A stretch of 64,000 nucleotides of DNA from Anseranas semipalmata (taxonomy: Eukaryota > Chordata > Aves > Anseriformes > Anseranatidae), in contig VXAA01005662.1 of the NCBI GenBank assembly GCA_013399115.1, positions 385,276-449,275 on the forward strand. The letters run 5' to 3'. Positions 1-14,400 of the stretch are shown in pieces (the first letter of the stretch is position 1; the number at the start of each line of letters is the position of its first letter). The notes beneath the pieces are model-generated. The model saw only the letters and a program-made list of their open reading frames with translations. It was not told where the DNA came from and made no database searches. Made by a program: the position numbers and the translations under genes.

Positions 1-3000
1 TGGCTTGTCACTCCCTGTTTTATCCGAGTTTCTCTTAGTGACATCCTGAATAGAAAGTTAAAGGAATAGAAAGCCAGATCTTTGTTATTTTAATCCAAAG
101 CCTGCCTACTGTTGTGCTTATTCAACTCATACAACTGAGAAGGGATGGGGGAAGATATTTTTTTGTTTCCTCATCCTCCACAAAAGGATTTGTCACAAAA
201 CCTCCTTGCTCGTTTTCAAGGGTTGAATGAGATGGACTTGCTTTTTTACATGCATGTATACTTTATCGTAAAGAATTATATTATAACTTTGGTAGCTTCT
301 GTCAGTTCCAGGACTTCAGTGTGCTAGATATTGTAAAATAATTAAAAAAATAAAAATAAAAAGGATAAAGCAGGGATTCTCACTAGTTCTCTGTCTAGGG
401 AATTGTTACCCTGTTTGTTTCACAAGCATGTGTTTTTGTACTGATCGTGTCCCTCTTGCCTTGGAGGAGCCTTGAAGGCAAGGGTCATCACTAAAGAGCC
501 GATAGTTGAGCTTTGATCCATGTGGAATCCCATCTGTGTGGAGAGAAGTGTGTGTTTATATATATATATTTGGCATCACTTCCTAATTGGGAAGTTTGTG
601 CTTTTTCAAATCTCTATGAAGTAGAGCTTAGTACTGGACGTGTTTTCGGAACACAGATAACAGAGCTATGAGGGCTTTGCTTGGGAGTGTTAAAGAAGTG
701 CATGTTATAAACAAAACTTTGTTTTTGAGACTTCTCACTGATGGAGCAACTCTGTGTTACACATTACTGTCAATTGAAGCCAAGCAGAAGCTCCTGATGT
801 GCATTATCTATTGTGAAAACATTTCCTCCCCCAAAAATCCAGATTTGCTAAGCAATTGCCAGCCTGTAATCTAGTGTCCCAGTTACTGCTGCCAAAAAAT
901 GCGACAGACTGTGCAGGTAGAATGAGATTCAGATGCCAGGAGCTGCAACATGCAGTAGGTTTGCAGCCTGGCTCCCCTGTCTTAGTGCCAGCAAGGAACT
1001 AGGGGCTTGCTTTGTTCCCTGTGTTTGCTTTCCTTCTCAGGTCCAGGCATCACCTGGGCTCGCTCTGGGACACTGCTGCTGTCTTAGCATACGCCTCTAA
1101 AATTAGCACCAGAGGGACCACCACCTGAATTATACCTTTCATTTTCCTGCTTGGAATGATTGGGGTGTCCTTAGGAGGCCACTGGAAGAGGAAGAAATGA
1201 AGCTCAGAAACTACAGCAGTATGGTAAAACTCGCTAACAGCTTATTGTAGGAGAGCCCAGTGGCTGTGGAATGACCACTGTCCCGCAGGGCACAAGAGGG
1301 TGCTGTGCACCTAGCAGACAGCAGGCCAGGCCCTTCGTACAGTAATGCAGGTTACTGTATCTGACTGATGCAAGTAGAGGATTAAAGAAGTAAAGCTTTA
1401 CTATCTTATTAGATAGAAAGCTTTTCAGAATCTCCTTCGTGCTATCCAAAATTGTCTGAAATGTCTGGCAAGCGAATGAAGCTTCAAAAAGTTTAAAGAG
1501 AATTTCTGTTCTGTGAGGGAAACGGATGAGGTACAGAAATAAGCAGGAGCTGAGGAAAGAATAGAGCTAAAACAGGCAAACTGAAACAGGAAATGTTATA
1601 CAGAGAAAGATAGGTCAGGGAGAAACTCCCAGAAACCAAAGGCGGCAAGAGAAAGGTGTCAGACCCTGGCAGGTGGCCTGCGATGGCAGGCACTGCAGCT
1701 GGTCTTGGCTGGCTGCAGATCAGTGCTGCTGCTTGCTGGCACTGAAACTCTTGTTTGCCTGGATGCTCTGCGTCTCTTTGACAAACCTGTGGGATACCTA
1801 GCCCGAGATAATCATTAGCCTCCCACCAACCCCGCCACAAACATCTCGGACAGGAAAGCTCCACAAATTCTGTGGAGAAATTGCAAACTGCATACAAGTG
1901 TGCAGCGTAGCTGTGAAGATAGTGTTGCGTACAGTGCTTCCCCTGTGTCAGAAAGAATGTACACGAGCAACTGAGCAACGGGAAGGTCCATTTCTTACAG
2001 AAGGGAGCAGGAGTTTGAGCAAGGGCTGGAATTCAGGGAAGCTGAGTCCTGTTCCTACCTCTGCCACTAACATGTTCTTGGATCTTTCACAAACTGTGCC
2101 TTACTGCCTGTAGTCTCCCATCTGTGAAATAGGCGTAATAACGCTGAGGCATCTTTGAAAAGAAAATGTCAGGGTCTGATTCTGTACATTTGATAGGAAA
2201 AACAAAGAGTCTGTGCAGGGGGACCCTTAAGTCCTGTGTACTGATAACTTCACTGGAGAGCCATTTCAGTATGTAAAGGTAAGCACATCATTACTGCAAG
2301 ATATCAAGTCAGTTATGCTTTCCTTACTTACAGGTGATAGGAACAGCTTTATCTCTGACCGAAAGCCTTACCTGAGTTACAGAGGGGCAGAAAAACAGTA
2401 AACTACAGCAGGGGCAGGTGTTTGCAAGATACGGTCTTCAAAGTCTAAAAGGCATCAGTTCTGCAGGAGAAACACCAGTCGCAGTTACTTGTTGATGCTG
2501 ATTCATTGGATGAATCCTGACCACAAGAGTTATTTTGCATGCCTTTTTCATTCAGGGGTAGCCTATCAACTTTCCACTTCCTCTCTAATTTAAAGCTTAA
2601 TATTTTAAATCGTCATCACAGGAATTTAATTGGACTTTGCCCTAGTGATTTATAGAGGCAGCTATGCTCAATTCTTTCTGGGTGATGTCTTAACAGTAAT
2701 TCAAGATGTGAATGACACGTGGAGCAGGATGTGTGTTAATGGGAGGGGTCTAGTGGCTTGTTCAAGGTGGTTTGGCCAAAAGACCTATAATTAGAAAAAC
2801 AAGGTGTGTTGCAAGATGTGATAGAGGGGGGCTCAACTCCCTCAGTCTCACTCCAGCTCTAGCACCCATTAGGAAGGAGTTACAGAAGAGGTCCTGTGAT
2901 TTTGGAAGGTTTTAATTATCTTTCGTGCTGTACTTAGAATCTCGTGGAGCACAGTAATAGCTGACTGAGGTGGTTCTGTGCATGCTAGAAAATGATCCCT

Positions 3001-4559
3001 GTGCAGGGTTCTCTCAGGCGCTTGTGTGTGTGTGAACTTGCATGGGGTTTGCAGCACAGTTGCAAGTGCTGCCTTGGCTTCTGTCCCATCCATGACTGTT
3101 CCTTCTCTGTGCCCACCCTGGCCTTCTTTCCCAAGTTCCCTGTTACCAGCTAGACTTCCGCCCTTATACATTGGGCCAGTGTTCTCATTTCCCGCTGTGC
3201 ACCTTCAACACCACAGTCATCACAAGTGCTGGGGCTATTGAGAAAGTCTGTGGAAGGAAACAGGCTTCCGCTGGAGGTATGCAAAGGTATGCTCCCTGTG
3301 TTCACCATAAGCCGTAACACAAAGCAAAATTCTTGTGCAGCATAATGTATTTGAAAAAGCAGGTGTTATAGTGACATTTCACTCTTAAGTCTGTAATAAT
3401 GCTAAATAACATAGTGACCCAGCAGTGCCTGGCACTGTGCCGTAGCAGAATGCATGGAGCAGTCCCACTTTCAGATCGTTATTTACGGAAGAGGGTCCTT
3501 CTTGAATGAAAGGGGAAGGGGAGGGCTGTTCTTCCTACAGAACAGTATCACTCCCTGAAGGAGAGGGTAATACTACTTTCTGTATTTAAATTTAACTCTT
3601 GGTATCTTGGAAGGATAGGATATCTTAGGTGGAATTTTTTGTACCCTGTCCTGAATGGAAAATACTCTGAATTCAGTTATGAAATGACCTTAAAGCAAGA
3701 TTACTGGCCTCTCTTTGGCCTAGGAAAGCTTGCCAAAGGCATTTGAGTTTGTGCTCTAATCTTCAGGATGTACATACCCAAATACAGTCTATCTTTTTAG
3801 AAAAATCTTCCTTCATAGCGCTTAGGTGTGGCCCGAGCATTAGAGTCCCATTTCTGTCTGCTTGCATGATGTGCGTGAAGAGGGAGTGATGGAGTTAAAA
3901 GTTAAGCTTGCAGCTGGCAGAGATCTTGCCTTTCTGGGTGTGGATTTGGGGGTGTCACGAAAACACAGATGCCTTGTTGCAAAATCATCTCTGCTGATTG
4001 AAGCAGAGATGCAGGAGGCAGGCAGATCAAAGGACGTTACTAGTGCCATATTAGAAAATAGCCCTTTTGGTCATTAAAACAGGAAAAAAACACCCGAATT
4101 TTTGAGACCATATTCCTTGTTGCTGCAGTAGCTTATACTCCTTCGTTAAAAGATAATGAGTCATATTTAAATAATGTTAATGTGCTTGCCCTAAAAGCTG
4201 ACAAGGCATGCAGAAACAGCACAAGCTACTTCTCCTTGTCTTTGGTCCCCCCTTGCTGCTCTTCTGCTCCCCATTTCACAAATAGAAAAGAGACCTTAGC
4301 AGTCAGCCAGGATTCTTCTGACCCTCATCTGCTTTTCTGGAGGGTGTTGGTCGCTTCGATGTCGGCACATGTGAAGAAACAAAATCATTTATTTCATCAG
4401 GGTTCATTACCTGGGGGGCTTTTTAAGCATAAGCTGTTGCTGTCAGAGTCACAGGATTAGGTGTGATTTCACGTTTACTGGAATATACAGCGAATATGCT
4501 AACAGGCTCAGCTTTTTTTAGCTCAGAAAAGCAAGGGAGTCCTTTGAAAGGTCTTCCGT
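1..4559. other. Intergenic region upstream of LRRC38
   Basis: No exon can be supported here. The open frames are short, have no recognisable domain and lack flanking splice signals that would join them into a family. The longest, on the minus strand at 1493-1978, is low-complexity and Cys/Leu/Pro-rich without known similarity. The only structured item seen is a MIR-like relic near 2.0-2.15 kb. In human the neighbour on this side of LRRC38 is PDPN, but nothing of it is visible. Confidence 0.6.
2035..2150 (+). repeat. MIR/CORE-SINE-like relic
   Basis: The stretch follows the order of blocks in an amniote MIR element: a 'cctctgccactaac' block, a 'gatctttcacaaactgtgcc' block in place of the 'gaccttgggcaa...ctgtgcct' part, then 'cccatctgtgaaata' followed by 'gcgtaataacgct'. 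The match is by eye and strongly diverged, as expected for a relic predating birds. A profile search against MIR1_Amn would settle it. Confidence 0.5.
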
Positions 4560-4820
4560 TTACCCAATCATCGCGCTTTCCCTTGCATTGTACAGCATTA
4601 TAATTCTCTGCCAGTGTAAATCCTCACATATGCCTGCCTCCCTCTTTCCTTCAGTCGCTCTCTCCCTCCCCCTCCCAAGCCTGCTGCTATCGGATCTGTG
4701 ATGATATGTGATCTCCTGGATACAATCACACACACACACAAGTACCAGGCACTGCTGCTCAGCTAAGCAAAATGTCTTTCTCCTAGAAGTGGTGCTCATC
4801 CCAGCTTTCAATCCTTGACG
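4560..4820 (+). promoter_or_regulatory. LRRC38: Putative 5' leader of LRRC38 with a tiny upstream ORF
   Basis: The 260 bases before the LRRC38 start codon hold a C/T-rich tract (about 4640-4680), a short CA repeat (about 4728-4740) and an upstream ATG at 4772 that opens a four-codon frame (Met-Ser-Phe-Ser) closed by TAG at 4784-4786. That small frame ends 34 bases before the main ATG, so it could lower translation. No clear TATA box or CpG island is present. The transcription start cannot be placed, so the leader extent is inferred. Confidence 0.35.
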
Positions 4821-5448
4821 ATGTTGCCATGCTTTCCTTTCTGCCTTCTACCTTTTTCTGTCTTTGTCTGCCTGCTCTTCTTACCCGTGGGTCATTTTTG
4901 TCCTGCTGTCTGTAGCTGTATGGACTACCACACCATAGATTGCCGGGATCAAGGACTCCCAAGTGTTCCTAATCCATTTCCATTGGATGTACGGAAACTT
5001 CTTATAGCTGATAACAACATTCAGGCGATACCAGCTGATTTCTTTATATTTTATGGAGATCTAGTCTATTTGGACTTCAGGAATAACTCCCTCACCTCTT
5101 TAGAAGAGGGCACTTTTAGCAGTTCTACCAAACTGGTGTATTTAGACTTAAGCTACAATAATTTAACACAGCTTGATGCTGGGATATTCAAATCAGCAGA
5201 AAAACTGATAAAACTGAGCCTTGGAAACAATAACCTGGTGGATGTGGATGAGGCTGCTTTTGAGAACCTGGAACAGCTCCAAGTGTTAGAACTGAATGAC
5301 AATAACTTACAAAGCCTAAACGTGGCAGCCCTAGAAGCGCTGCCCTCCCTGCGGACTATACGCTTAGAGGGCAACCCTTGGGTCTGTGACTGTGACTTTG
5401 CCAATCTTTTCAGCTGGATACAGGACAATGCGTCTAAGCTCCAGAAAG
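4821..5448 (+). CDS. LRRC38: LRRC38 coding exon 1
   Basis: Encodes residues 1-209 plus one base: signal peptide, LRRNT, all repeats and the start of LRRCT (NPWVCDCDF). The donor is AAAG|GTAAAG at 5448/5449. The frame stays open for 44 codons past the donor, with low-complexity sequence unrelated to the family, which is intronic. Confidence 0.95.
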
Positions 5449-8400
5449 GTAAAGCTGGGTGGCTTACAGTGCGGTGTGCACGTTGCTTTGTATGTGTGTC
5501 TTGGAGGGAAGGAGGGTGGTTGGTCAAATTGTCTGTGTGTCCTGCCTGCAGTCACCCAAAGTGCCTTTTGGTCAAACTGTAATTGCATGCTTCCAGCAAA
5601 TGAGTCCATTAAAATGATGTTGGTTTCTTTTTAGCAGCAAGTCCTCCTCCCAGTTAAGAAATAAAGTTTAAAAAATAAGCCATAATAATTTTGATTTATA
5701 GACTAAACTCACATAGGCAGTGAAGGAGCCTTTTCAAATTCATCGTGCCCAGAGCTGATTCTCTTCCAGACTTTGGTTTCTTTCTACAATAAGCCCTTTA
5801 AGCAGCTAAATATTCGGTGCCAACTCCTTAGGAAAACTGATTTTTCTCTCATTTTACTGATCAGCTATAAAGCTGCTACAGAATAGTTAAATCCCCATTT
5901 TATGCAACTGTGGTTGTCAGCCCTTTCCCGGAATTATTTTCTTGTGATGCTCTGAAACTCTGTTCAGTAGCTTGATTATGGTGCTTTTACTGAAATAGCA
6001 CTGCTTCCAATATTAGGAATAAATTAAAATGGCTCTGGAACACCCCAGAATACAGGATATATAATTCTGGTATTTGGGCCAGTAATTTTCACAAGAGCAT
6101 TGGAAAAAGATGACTGCCATGTGTAGGGAATCCAAGCTTTTGCTCCACATTTCCAACCCGAACCCAAAGCCATTCTTAACCGAGCCTTAGCAGGAGATCA
6201 CCTCGCAGTTCCTGCCTCCCAGCAGGCACTAGAGCATAAACTCATGCCATTGAGCCGCCAGCTGCTAGCAGAAGGGAAACTGCTTGGAGCATAAAAGCTT
6301 GTAGGGGCTACCAAGGGTGTACAGGTATACACGAAGTCACCGGTGTCTGGACTTTGTCCGAGGGATGATGTCCCTGCAGAGGACGGTGAGAAGCTGGGGG
6401 AGAAGACCTCGGGAGAATGGGCTGAGGTCAAGTAATTGTTTTGTTAACTTCAGATGCAAAAGCAGAAAAACACAGCCCAGAAATTTCAGAGGTCTTTTCT
6501 CTCCTCTCTTGATCATCAGCTTGCAGTCACTTACTCAAGCTCTTTCTATGCTCATGACCTTGGGTGGCATTTTTTGTATACTCATCTAGGGGTTGCCCTA
6601 AATATTCTTAGCTGAAAAAAAAAAAAAAGTCTTAAGGAAGAAGTCATTTGAGGAAAAAGTGCTGTTTTTTTTTTTTCCTGTCTGTCTCAGTGAAATCTTT
6701 ACCCTTTCTAAACCAAACCTGGGCCTGTTCTCCCACCTTCCCAGTGCTCTAGCAAAAGTTCACTCTGTCTGAACCATGCATTTGCCCATCTCTCATGCTG
6801 GCTCTCAGCCAAACATCAGTTCAGTTTCCCTGTGCTTTCCATCTTTTTGTGAACTTTTAGCTCCTTCTTCTTTATCCAGACTGAGTCTGTTCAGTTAGAG
6901 TCTATCTCAGCCCATCTCTCTTTCTTTTCTGCCCTGTCAGTGTTTTTAAGCTTATCTGAACATCTTACGTCTGGAAATCTCAAGTGATTAATCTTTACCA
7001 TAGTATTGTCAGTGTTCCCCAGCCTCTTGCAAGCTTAGCGATACTTTCTCACAGTATTTTAGCTCATCCAAAGTAATGGAAGCTGTGTTTCAGCCAAACA
7101 ACCCCCCTAAAAAAAATTACTACCCTGTCCAGATCTTTCAAAGTTTCTGTTTGATTTGATTTGGGAAGACAAGGAGGGAAGGAGCAAATATTCAAATGGG
7201 CTTTTCAGAGCTGCCCTGCTCCCTCCCGACCACGGCCTAAGCAAATGCTTTGCTTTGCATTTACTCCCAGGTGCAAGCCCAGCGCTTTCTTTGCAGCCAG
7301 TCGTATCGGTGAGGTTCAGTGCCTGTACGCAGAAGAGCATGCAAGCTCAGCGTTTTGATTGCTTGTTGTGAGCTGCTGCCACAAAACCGCTGGCTGTCTC
7401 CTTTAATAAACTGGTAAAACGTTGTACCTGAAGGTGAGGGCAAAACTAAACCCCAAAAGACTCTCGCAGTGACATTTTAAAACAATATGGCCACAGTTGA
7501 GTGCTTTTCAAAGCAGCTTTTGGAAAGTCAGTGTAGAACTAATTCTTAGGATTGTGATTTGATTGGATTTTATACGTGGTCATCAGTTTTTAATGATGTT
7601 GCAACATTTTATCCATTTGGAGATAATCATGTCAGCATTATTTGTCTGCTTATACTTGTCCAAAGCCCTGCTCACCTGGCACTTCTGGTGGTATCACATC
7701 TTCCCTGGGAGGACTGGGAACTGCAACTCAAAGGTTCAGCACTCGGACTCACTGGCTTCCTCATGATACTGCTGTAAGGTTGGAGACAAGTATTCCTGCA
7801 GCAAACACATCCAGTAGGGCAGCAGGCATTGTCTGGAAGCACTGCAAAAGAAAAAGATAGGAATATATTTTCAGGGCACAAGAAAAGAGCTTACTTCTCT
7901 GGGCTGTATACTTGTCTTTTACAATGCTGCAGAAGCTCAAGCATTTCCATTGCATGGCCTATATGAATGGAAGACAGAAGGATAGGAAAAATAGTTGCCT
8001 GGTGTTTTTCTTCTCTTGATTTTCTTTAAGAATATGATTTACACTACAGAACAGTTTTGTGACAGACTGATGTTCCCCAGCCTTTAAATGGCAAACTTTG
8101 TGACCTGGATTTACTGGGAAGGGAAAGAATATAGAAGAGTGAATGACAGTAACCTGCATCGGTAATCCCCAGCACTTTCACAAAAAGTACAGAGCTGCAA
8201 AGAAGCTAAAGGCTCTGCACACTGTCATGTGTGTCTTCTGCTGGCTTGGGATGCTTCAGAATGGACTAGAAAGGGAAAAAATATGCCAAAGTGGAAAGGA
8301 AACACACTCCAACCAGCCTGTGGATGGTGTAGGATCCAGGTCTGCAATTTGCAAATGTTGCAGAGCAGTCCCTGGGGATTCAGAACTGGTAGCAACAAAT

Positions 8401-11400
8401 AGAAGATGAATGGCTGGGAGAAATACACTGGCAGACTTACGTTTAGGGAGTTCATTTTGATTCTTCACTTTCAATGACACTTAAAATAGTTTAATGTGCC
8501 CTGTCTGCATGTCTGGGAGAAAGCACTCAAGCTGTAACTACTTACGAAGCCTAGCCACTGTTCCACCTTTTAATTTTAGCACTGCAGTAAAATGTCATGC
8601 TGGTCAAACCTGCCCTTGTTTTTTGCAAAAGAAATACCAGGGTGCTTTAAAAATTGGAGTTTTGTCAATTGGAACTGAAATCTCAATAATTGATCCTGAA
8701 ACTCTCTACCTCTGCAATTAAGGCCTCTGGAGAACTCAGTGATCTGAACAAAAGCCATACTTCAACTCATTAGTTTTGCAAAAGCCAGGTCCATTTTCTT
8801 TCTGGCGTGCTACCAGAAAAAGCTTGTAAAGTTATAACTTCTGCTGACCCGTCTGACTAGCTGACTGGAAAGCCCCATCCCGGCTGTGCTGCCTTTGCAA
8901 ATCTACCCTGTCGCTTCACACAAGCAGCTGGGGTTTGAATCATTTTACAGATGCCAGCATTTATTCATCCAACCTAAATTTCTAACTAAAGCATCGATTG
9001 GTAATAAGAAAATACTCTCACATGCCAAATTTGCAGGCAGACTTAATGAAGAAACTGCACTAAAAGTTTTGCAATTAAACTCAGCACTCTACCTGCTTTA
9101 AAAAAAAAGCAAATATATTTTTATACATGTAAGAAAGACATTAAGAATCAAATTTTCATCATACTTGAAAAACAAACCACATTTTACCCTATGATTTGGT
9201 TAATAATGGATTAAAAAAGCAAATGTGTGTATATAATGTAGCGTAGAGGAAGGAACTGTGAAGGTCAGTGAGATGGTGCTAAGTGGACAATACATAACAA
9301 CTGTTTTTTTTCCTAGAGGAGTCACAAAGTGTTCGCTATGGGTCAAAATGAGCCAGTTAAGTTGTAAAACTTAAAAAGGTTTTCTGTCAAAGGGTGAGTT
9401 TGATTTTGCAGGCATTTAGTAAGCCTGAATGGAAGCATGGTGGCTGATGATGCATATTAAAGGCTTCCCATTAGGAGGAGCCTAGAGATTAAGAATACCT
9501 AATATAATGATACTTAATATAATCATTTTTTAGGAATAGCAAAGCTTTCGTAAGATTTGTGTCTCTTTAAAGACCTTTCATGGAAGGTTTTACTCCATGG
9601 CAGAACAAGCAAACTCAGAACAAAGAACATCTTGAAAAAACAGGTCTGACCTGGTCTCAAATGTATTATTCAAAGAATTCAAGGAAATTGCAGATCTGAG
9701 GTGTATGCTATTATGTTCCGTTCTCTACTTGCATGTATTTGCTCCATAGCATTCTTTTTATCTTCTTGAATTTTACAAAAAGCATTTGATAAGCCTGAAG
9801 TTCTCTAAAGTGAGAATTGAAGAAATCAGAGGGGGAAGAAGAGAATTTGTTAGGACTCTGACGGAAGTAATTAAGAAAAATATGATAGAAAGCAAGAGTG
9901 GCACTGAAAAATGGGGAAAGGTGGTTATTGTTTAAATACCTTTGGGGTATAATGCTTCAAAACTTTGAATTCAATGGAGTCCAAGGAAATTTGCCATTAA
10001 TGTTATTATGTGTGTGTTTTCTGCTTTGGTGGGAGCTGGAAGTCCTACAAAAATACTTAGCAATTTCTAACGTATGGAAGGGCTTTCTTCTACTTTTGAA
10101 GTTTGTGTTTGGTATCACGTCTTATCTTCGCTAAAAATGCAGTTTTTCTTTCCTGCCTTGTCTCTTAACCTAATTTTTCCAGTAATACTGTTTGAAACTC
10201 CGGGCTCATCCAGCAGAAGGTTGTTGCAGGCATACATGACCTGCAGAACTGAGGTTCATAAATGCTGCCAATAAGTTTTTGGAATAAGTTTCTGCGGAAA
10301 GGTGCTGTTTAGAGTGCATGGCACTACAAAAGACATTTCTTGTACTGTGCTGAGCATCTCGTCTTCAAGCTAATGGATTCAGTTAAAACGCACGTAGCAG
10401 AAGGAGATGCAGGTGGTTTGCAGTTGACATATTAAGGTGCTTTGTAGAGATTTGTTGCTGATTTTTACTTTCCATGAACATAGTTTGAGCAGCTGTGCTT
10501 ATGACCTTGTTTGCTAATGACTAATGCATTTTTAACATGACTTTTAATTAGTGCTTAAGTATTCCTTAGTGTGACAGTAGTGTCTCCTTTCCATCATCTT
10601 GCCCTCATTTCTTTCCTTTTTTCTGTCTTCTCAGTATCTTTGGAAAAACCTTTTCAGGAAGTTGTGCAGTTTCTGGGATTGCAAACAGTGTATGCTTTTT
10701 GTGTTAGATGCCATGGTGTTTTCTCAACCTTGTGTGTTTAACAAATATTCAATTTAAGTTCCCCATCCATTGCATGAATGAAAGGTTTTTCTGCCCTCTT
10801 CATTAAAACAATATTAGAAAGACCTTTAGCAATTTAATGAGAAGGTTTAGGCTGATCATTATTATATGCACACTGATATTTCCAGAGGGACTTGAAAAAT
10901 TCATTCAGGATTGGCCAGAGACAGAATTCCAAGTAGATTTGTACTCTCTTTGTTAAAAAACAGGAAATATATGTTCTGAGCATTTTAAGTTAAAGAAGGA
11001 CAAGTTTAGGGGAGGACTGGTGCTCAGCGTCAGGTCTGCTGCTACAGAGCGAGTGAGCTGGCACGGTGTCGGTGCTCTGTCCTCCGGAGTGCTGCCATTC
11101 GTGCTCACGCTGCTAGAAGCAGGACTGCTGATAGAAGCCTGAAGAAGGTAGAACTGGGTCTGCCTGCAGAGCTGTATCCTGAACCACGGTGGTCACTGAA
11201 CTATACTGGAAAATGTTCATTACTGGCAGCAAATCCCATGTGACAACATGAAGGTCATAGCTAGGACCATGTTTTCCTCTTCATTTAATCAGCTGTTGAT
11301 CTGCTTTGGAAAGTTTTGTGCACAAGATTACCAATCCTTAAGAGACCGAAAGCATTTTTTAATGCCAGTGTTGGTACAGATTCTACTTAGCTACTTCCAA

Positions 11401-14400
11401 GACTTCTGTAGCTGGTACCTCCCCAGTACGGATGGACAGTTAAACCGTGGTAAAGTGGCGTGTTTCCACGTAAAGGCTGTCCTTGCAAAGAATAGGAGGG
11501 AAGGAAGGTAGTGAGAAGCTAGAGCAGGTGACTGTGAGACTGTAAGCAGCCTTCTGGAGCTGCAAGCTCAAACTGAATTCAGCACTAAAAGCAGTGGTTA
11601 GGAGATTCAGACATGAATCAGTGCAGTGAGAATGGGAGGATCTTTGTAAGCCGGTTTAGAAAGGCTGGGCCGTGAGGTGATCACCTCTTGGTTCTCAGCA
11701 TCCTTCTGTAATCCCATTCCAATCTAAGATACACGACTAAACAAATTTATTCTGTAAATAAAAACATAGCATCTTGCTTCTGTAGTCCAGGCCCTCACTG
11801 AAAATGGTAAACATTGTCTTCAAAACACAACATCATAATTACATGGGAGTACAAGCTCCATTTGACCTTCTAACCTAACTAAAAGCTGGTGAAACTACTG
11901 AGCTTTTTGTAAGTCCTCTTGCCTTACCATTCTTTATCAGTACCTATATTCATCTGCTATGTAGGGAAGGCTGCCTTAACTTCATGTACTAATATGGAAC
12001 CAGAGCAAGCTTCAGCTCGACAGGACAGACTGTTCTGTCCATTACAGCCGTTCGGTTCTTCCCGGGGTATCGTGCACATGCTAGCACATCACTAGTACAG
12101 AACATAAGATCTGGTTTTTGGAAAGGAATTAAAAGCCCGAAGAACGTCCATTCAGCAGCTTTATTCTGTTCGTGCTGAAACTCCTAACAGAAATAAGATT
12201 CCCTAACAAGTGCAGCAAATCTGTTTCTATATATATATATACATATATAAATACATAATGTGATATCCTAGTCATTTTCAGTAAAATGATCTGACTGCCA
12301 CTGGCTTTTCACTATTTCTTCCATCCTAAGGCTTTCTGGAGTACTTCCATCTTTCACAGATTTGAAGATGCGAGGACAGCGTTTGCAGTGTGGCACCTAA
12401 TGTTAAACTTGTCAGTTTGCTTCAATGGCTAAATATAAAGTACCTTCTAATGTTAATCTATGAGACTCTAGGGCATTAGACCATTTAAAATGTATTTAGG
12501 GGTCTAAATATAGGCTTCAGGTTTTTTTTAAGACTTACTTTTCTGATAGCTTGAGGCTAATTTTAATGAAATTCCATCTCTCTTCAGAGGCAGTGCCTCT
12601 CTCACTGCTTATTAATACATCTAATACATTAGTGACAATGTTTAAGTAGACTAAAGAGAACTATAGCTGGAGGCAAAATACCATACAAGAAATAAAATGC
12701 CACATTGAAACATTTCAAGTCTGTGTAAACTACATTCAGTTCCATGGGAGAACAGCTAAATTCCACCCGAAAAGGCAAATATCAATTTTACTTTTCCTAA
12801 AATATTTGAATAACATATTGTAGTGCTGTTCTATTTATTGTAATGAACACATATACATTAAACACACTTATGATTATGGCTTGTTTCATATATTATTCTG
12901 GATGTATTCCTATACATATCAGTGTATGTACGAGTGGACATTTTCATTATCTCACACTATTGTGCATTGCTGAACCTTAGGAAACTATTTCTTTTAATAT
13001 TTGTATTATGTGAAGTCTACAAAGACCCAGTAGAATTGAGGCTTCCTTTTCTTTTTCTTTTTTTAAACTCAGCATCCAAAATAGAGCAAGATTTCCCAGC
13101 TACAGAGGGTTAACAGGCAAAGACCATAATACTGAAATAATAATGAATTTCAGAAGTTGTCCAATAAAGATATATTTAGCATAGGTGTTAAGCAATCATA
13201 AGTATTATAAATAGCGAATACACAGGAGTCCTTCAAGTAGTCAGGTAGACCTGGGTAAGTTCTGCGTGTTGCTGCTTGTCTTTAGCCAGAGGAATCTAAA
13301 CCAAAGGCACAGCTCACAATGCAATATGTCAGCAGTCAAAATATCAAACAAAAGACCAAACAAAACAAAACAAAACAAACAAACAAGCAAAACAAAACAA
13401 ACAAAAAAACCAAACCAAAACAAAACAAACAAAAACAAAACAAAACAAACAAAAAAGCCATGCCTTTCCCTTTAAAAAATATGGTTCTAGAGCTCCAGCA
13501 ACTTCACACTCCACATGTAACTTAGACGATCTATTCCTCTGGGTACAGACCTGTGTTTCAACTCATTTTTTCAGTGCTAAGAGACCAGCCTATCCAGAAC
13601 CTAGCACCTGGCCCTTGACTTCACAGCATTCCCATTTGAAAAGCAAACAATACATTACAGCTTGCCAGTATGGTGCATCTGCTTCTTCAGATGACATAGC
13701 AGAAAGTAAGAGCGCGTGACATTGTCCTTGAGACAGCTGGAGTTTTTACAGATAATGTGATGGCCCTGACCAAAATAACAAGCTATATATTTATAACACA
13801 CTCACACTTGTTATTTCATTTACAGATCTCTTTGGTATGAAGAAGAAACTCTTTGAACATGTTGTGGGAGCAATGAGATATATATAACTATCATTAAAGG
13901 TTTTCTTGCTGCAGCCAAGCACTAAATATCAAACTTCTTTGTGATACCCTGTACAAGAAGCCTAGCTGATTTTTTAAAAGAATAAATTGAACAGGTTCTA
14001 CAGAATTAAAAGTATATACATAACAGAAAATAATACAATTCAAGTGGTCAAAATGTGTGAAGGTAGACCACAAGGTTAAATGGCACTGTCCTCCTCTGGA
14101 AGTCTCGTGTGGAGGGTGCTCATGTAGAGGGTGCATGATAGCCCGGGATTACTTTCTGCCTAAGCAAAGAACAAAATTGGATATGTTGCTAGGCATGAAT
14201 GTAATGGGGCAGGTGGAGCACATAACATCAGTTCTCCACACACTGGATTCTCATTTCGTAAGGACAACCTCCTATTATATAATACAAAGAAAGTTCCATA
14301 TTTCTATGGAAGGAAACAGATGAAATGGTATTGTTTGTATGTTGTCCTAAGCAGACATGCACATGACCTTTGTATTGTGGTGTTTTCAGGTAAGCAATTG

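Noticed and set aside
1493..1978. 161-codon open frame on the minus strand
   Set aside because: Low-complexity Leu/Cys/Pro-rich composition, no family match, isolated in intergenic DNA.
4815..4820. TTG six bases upstream as the LRRC38 start
   Set aside because: Not an ATG; the ATG at 4821 has A at -3 and starts the signal peptide.
5449..5582. Open continuation of LRRC38 exon 1 past the donor
   Set aside because: The added residues are unrelated to the family, and a good donor and matching exon 2 give the full-length protein.
13241..13525. Several overlapping open frames on both strands
   Set aside because: Produced by the AAAAC simple repeat.
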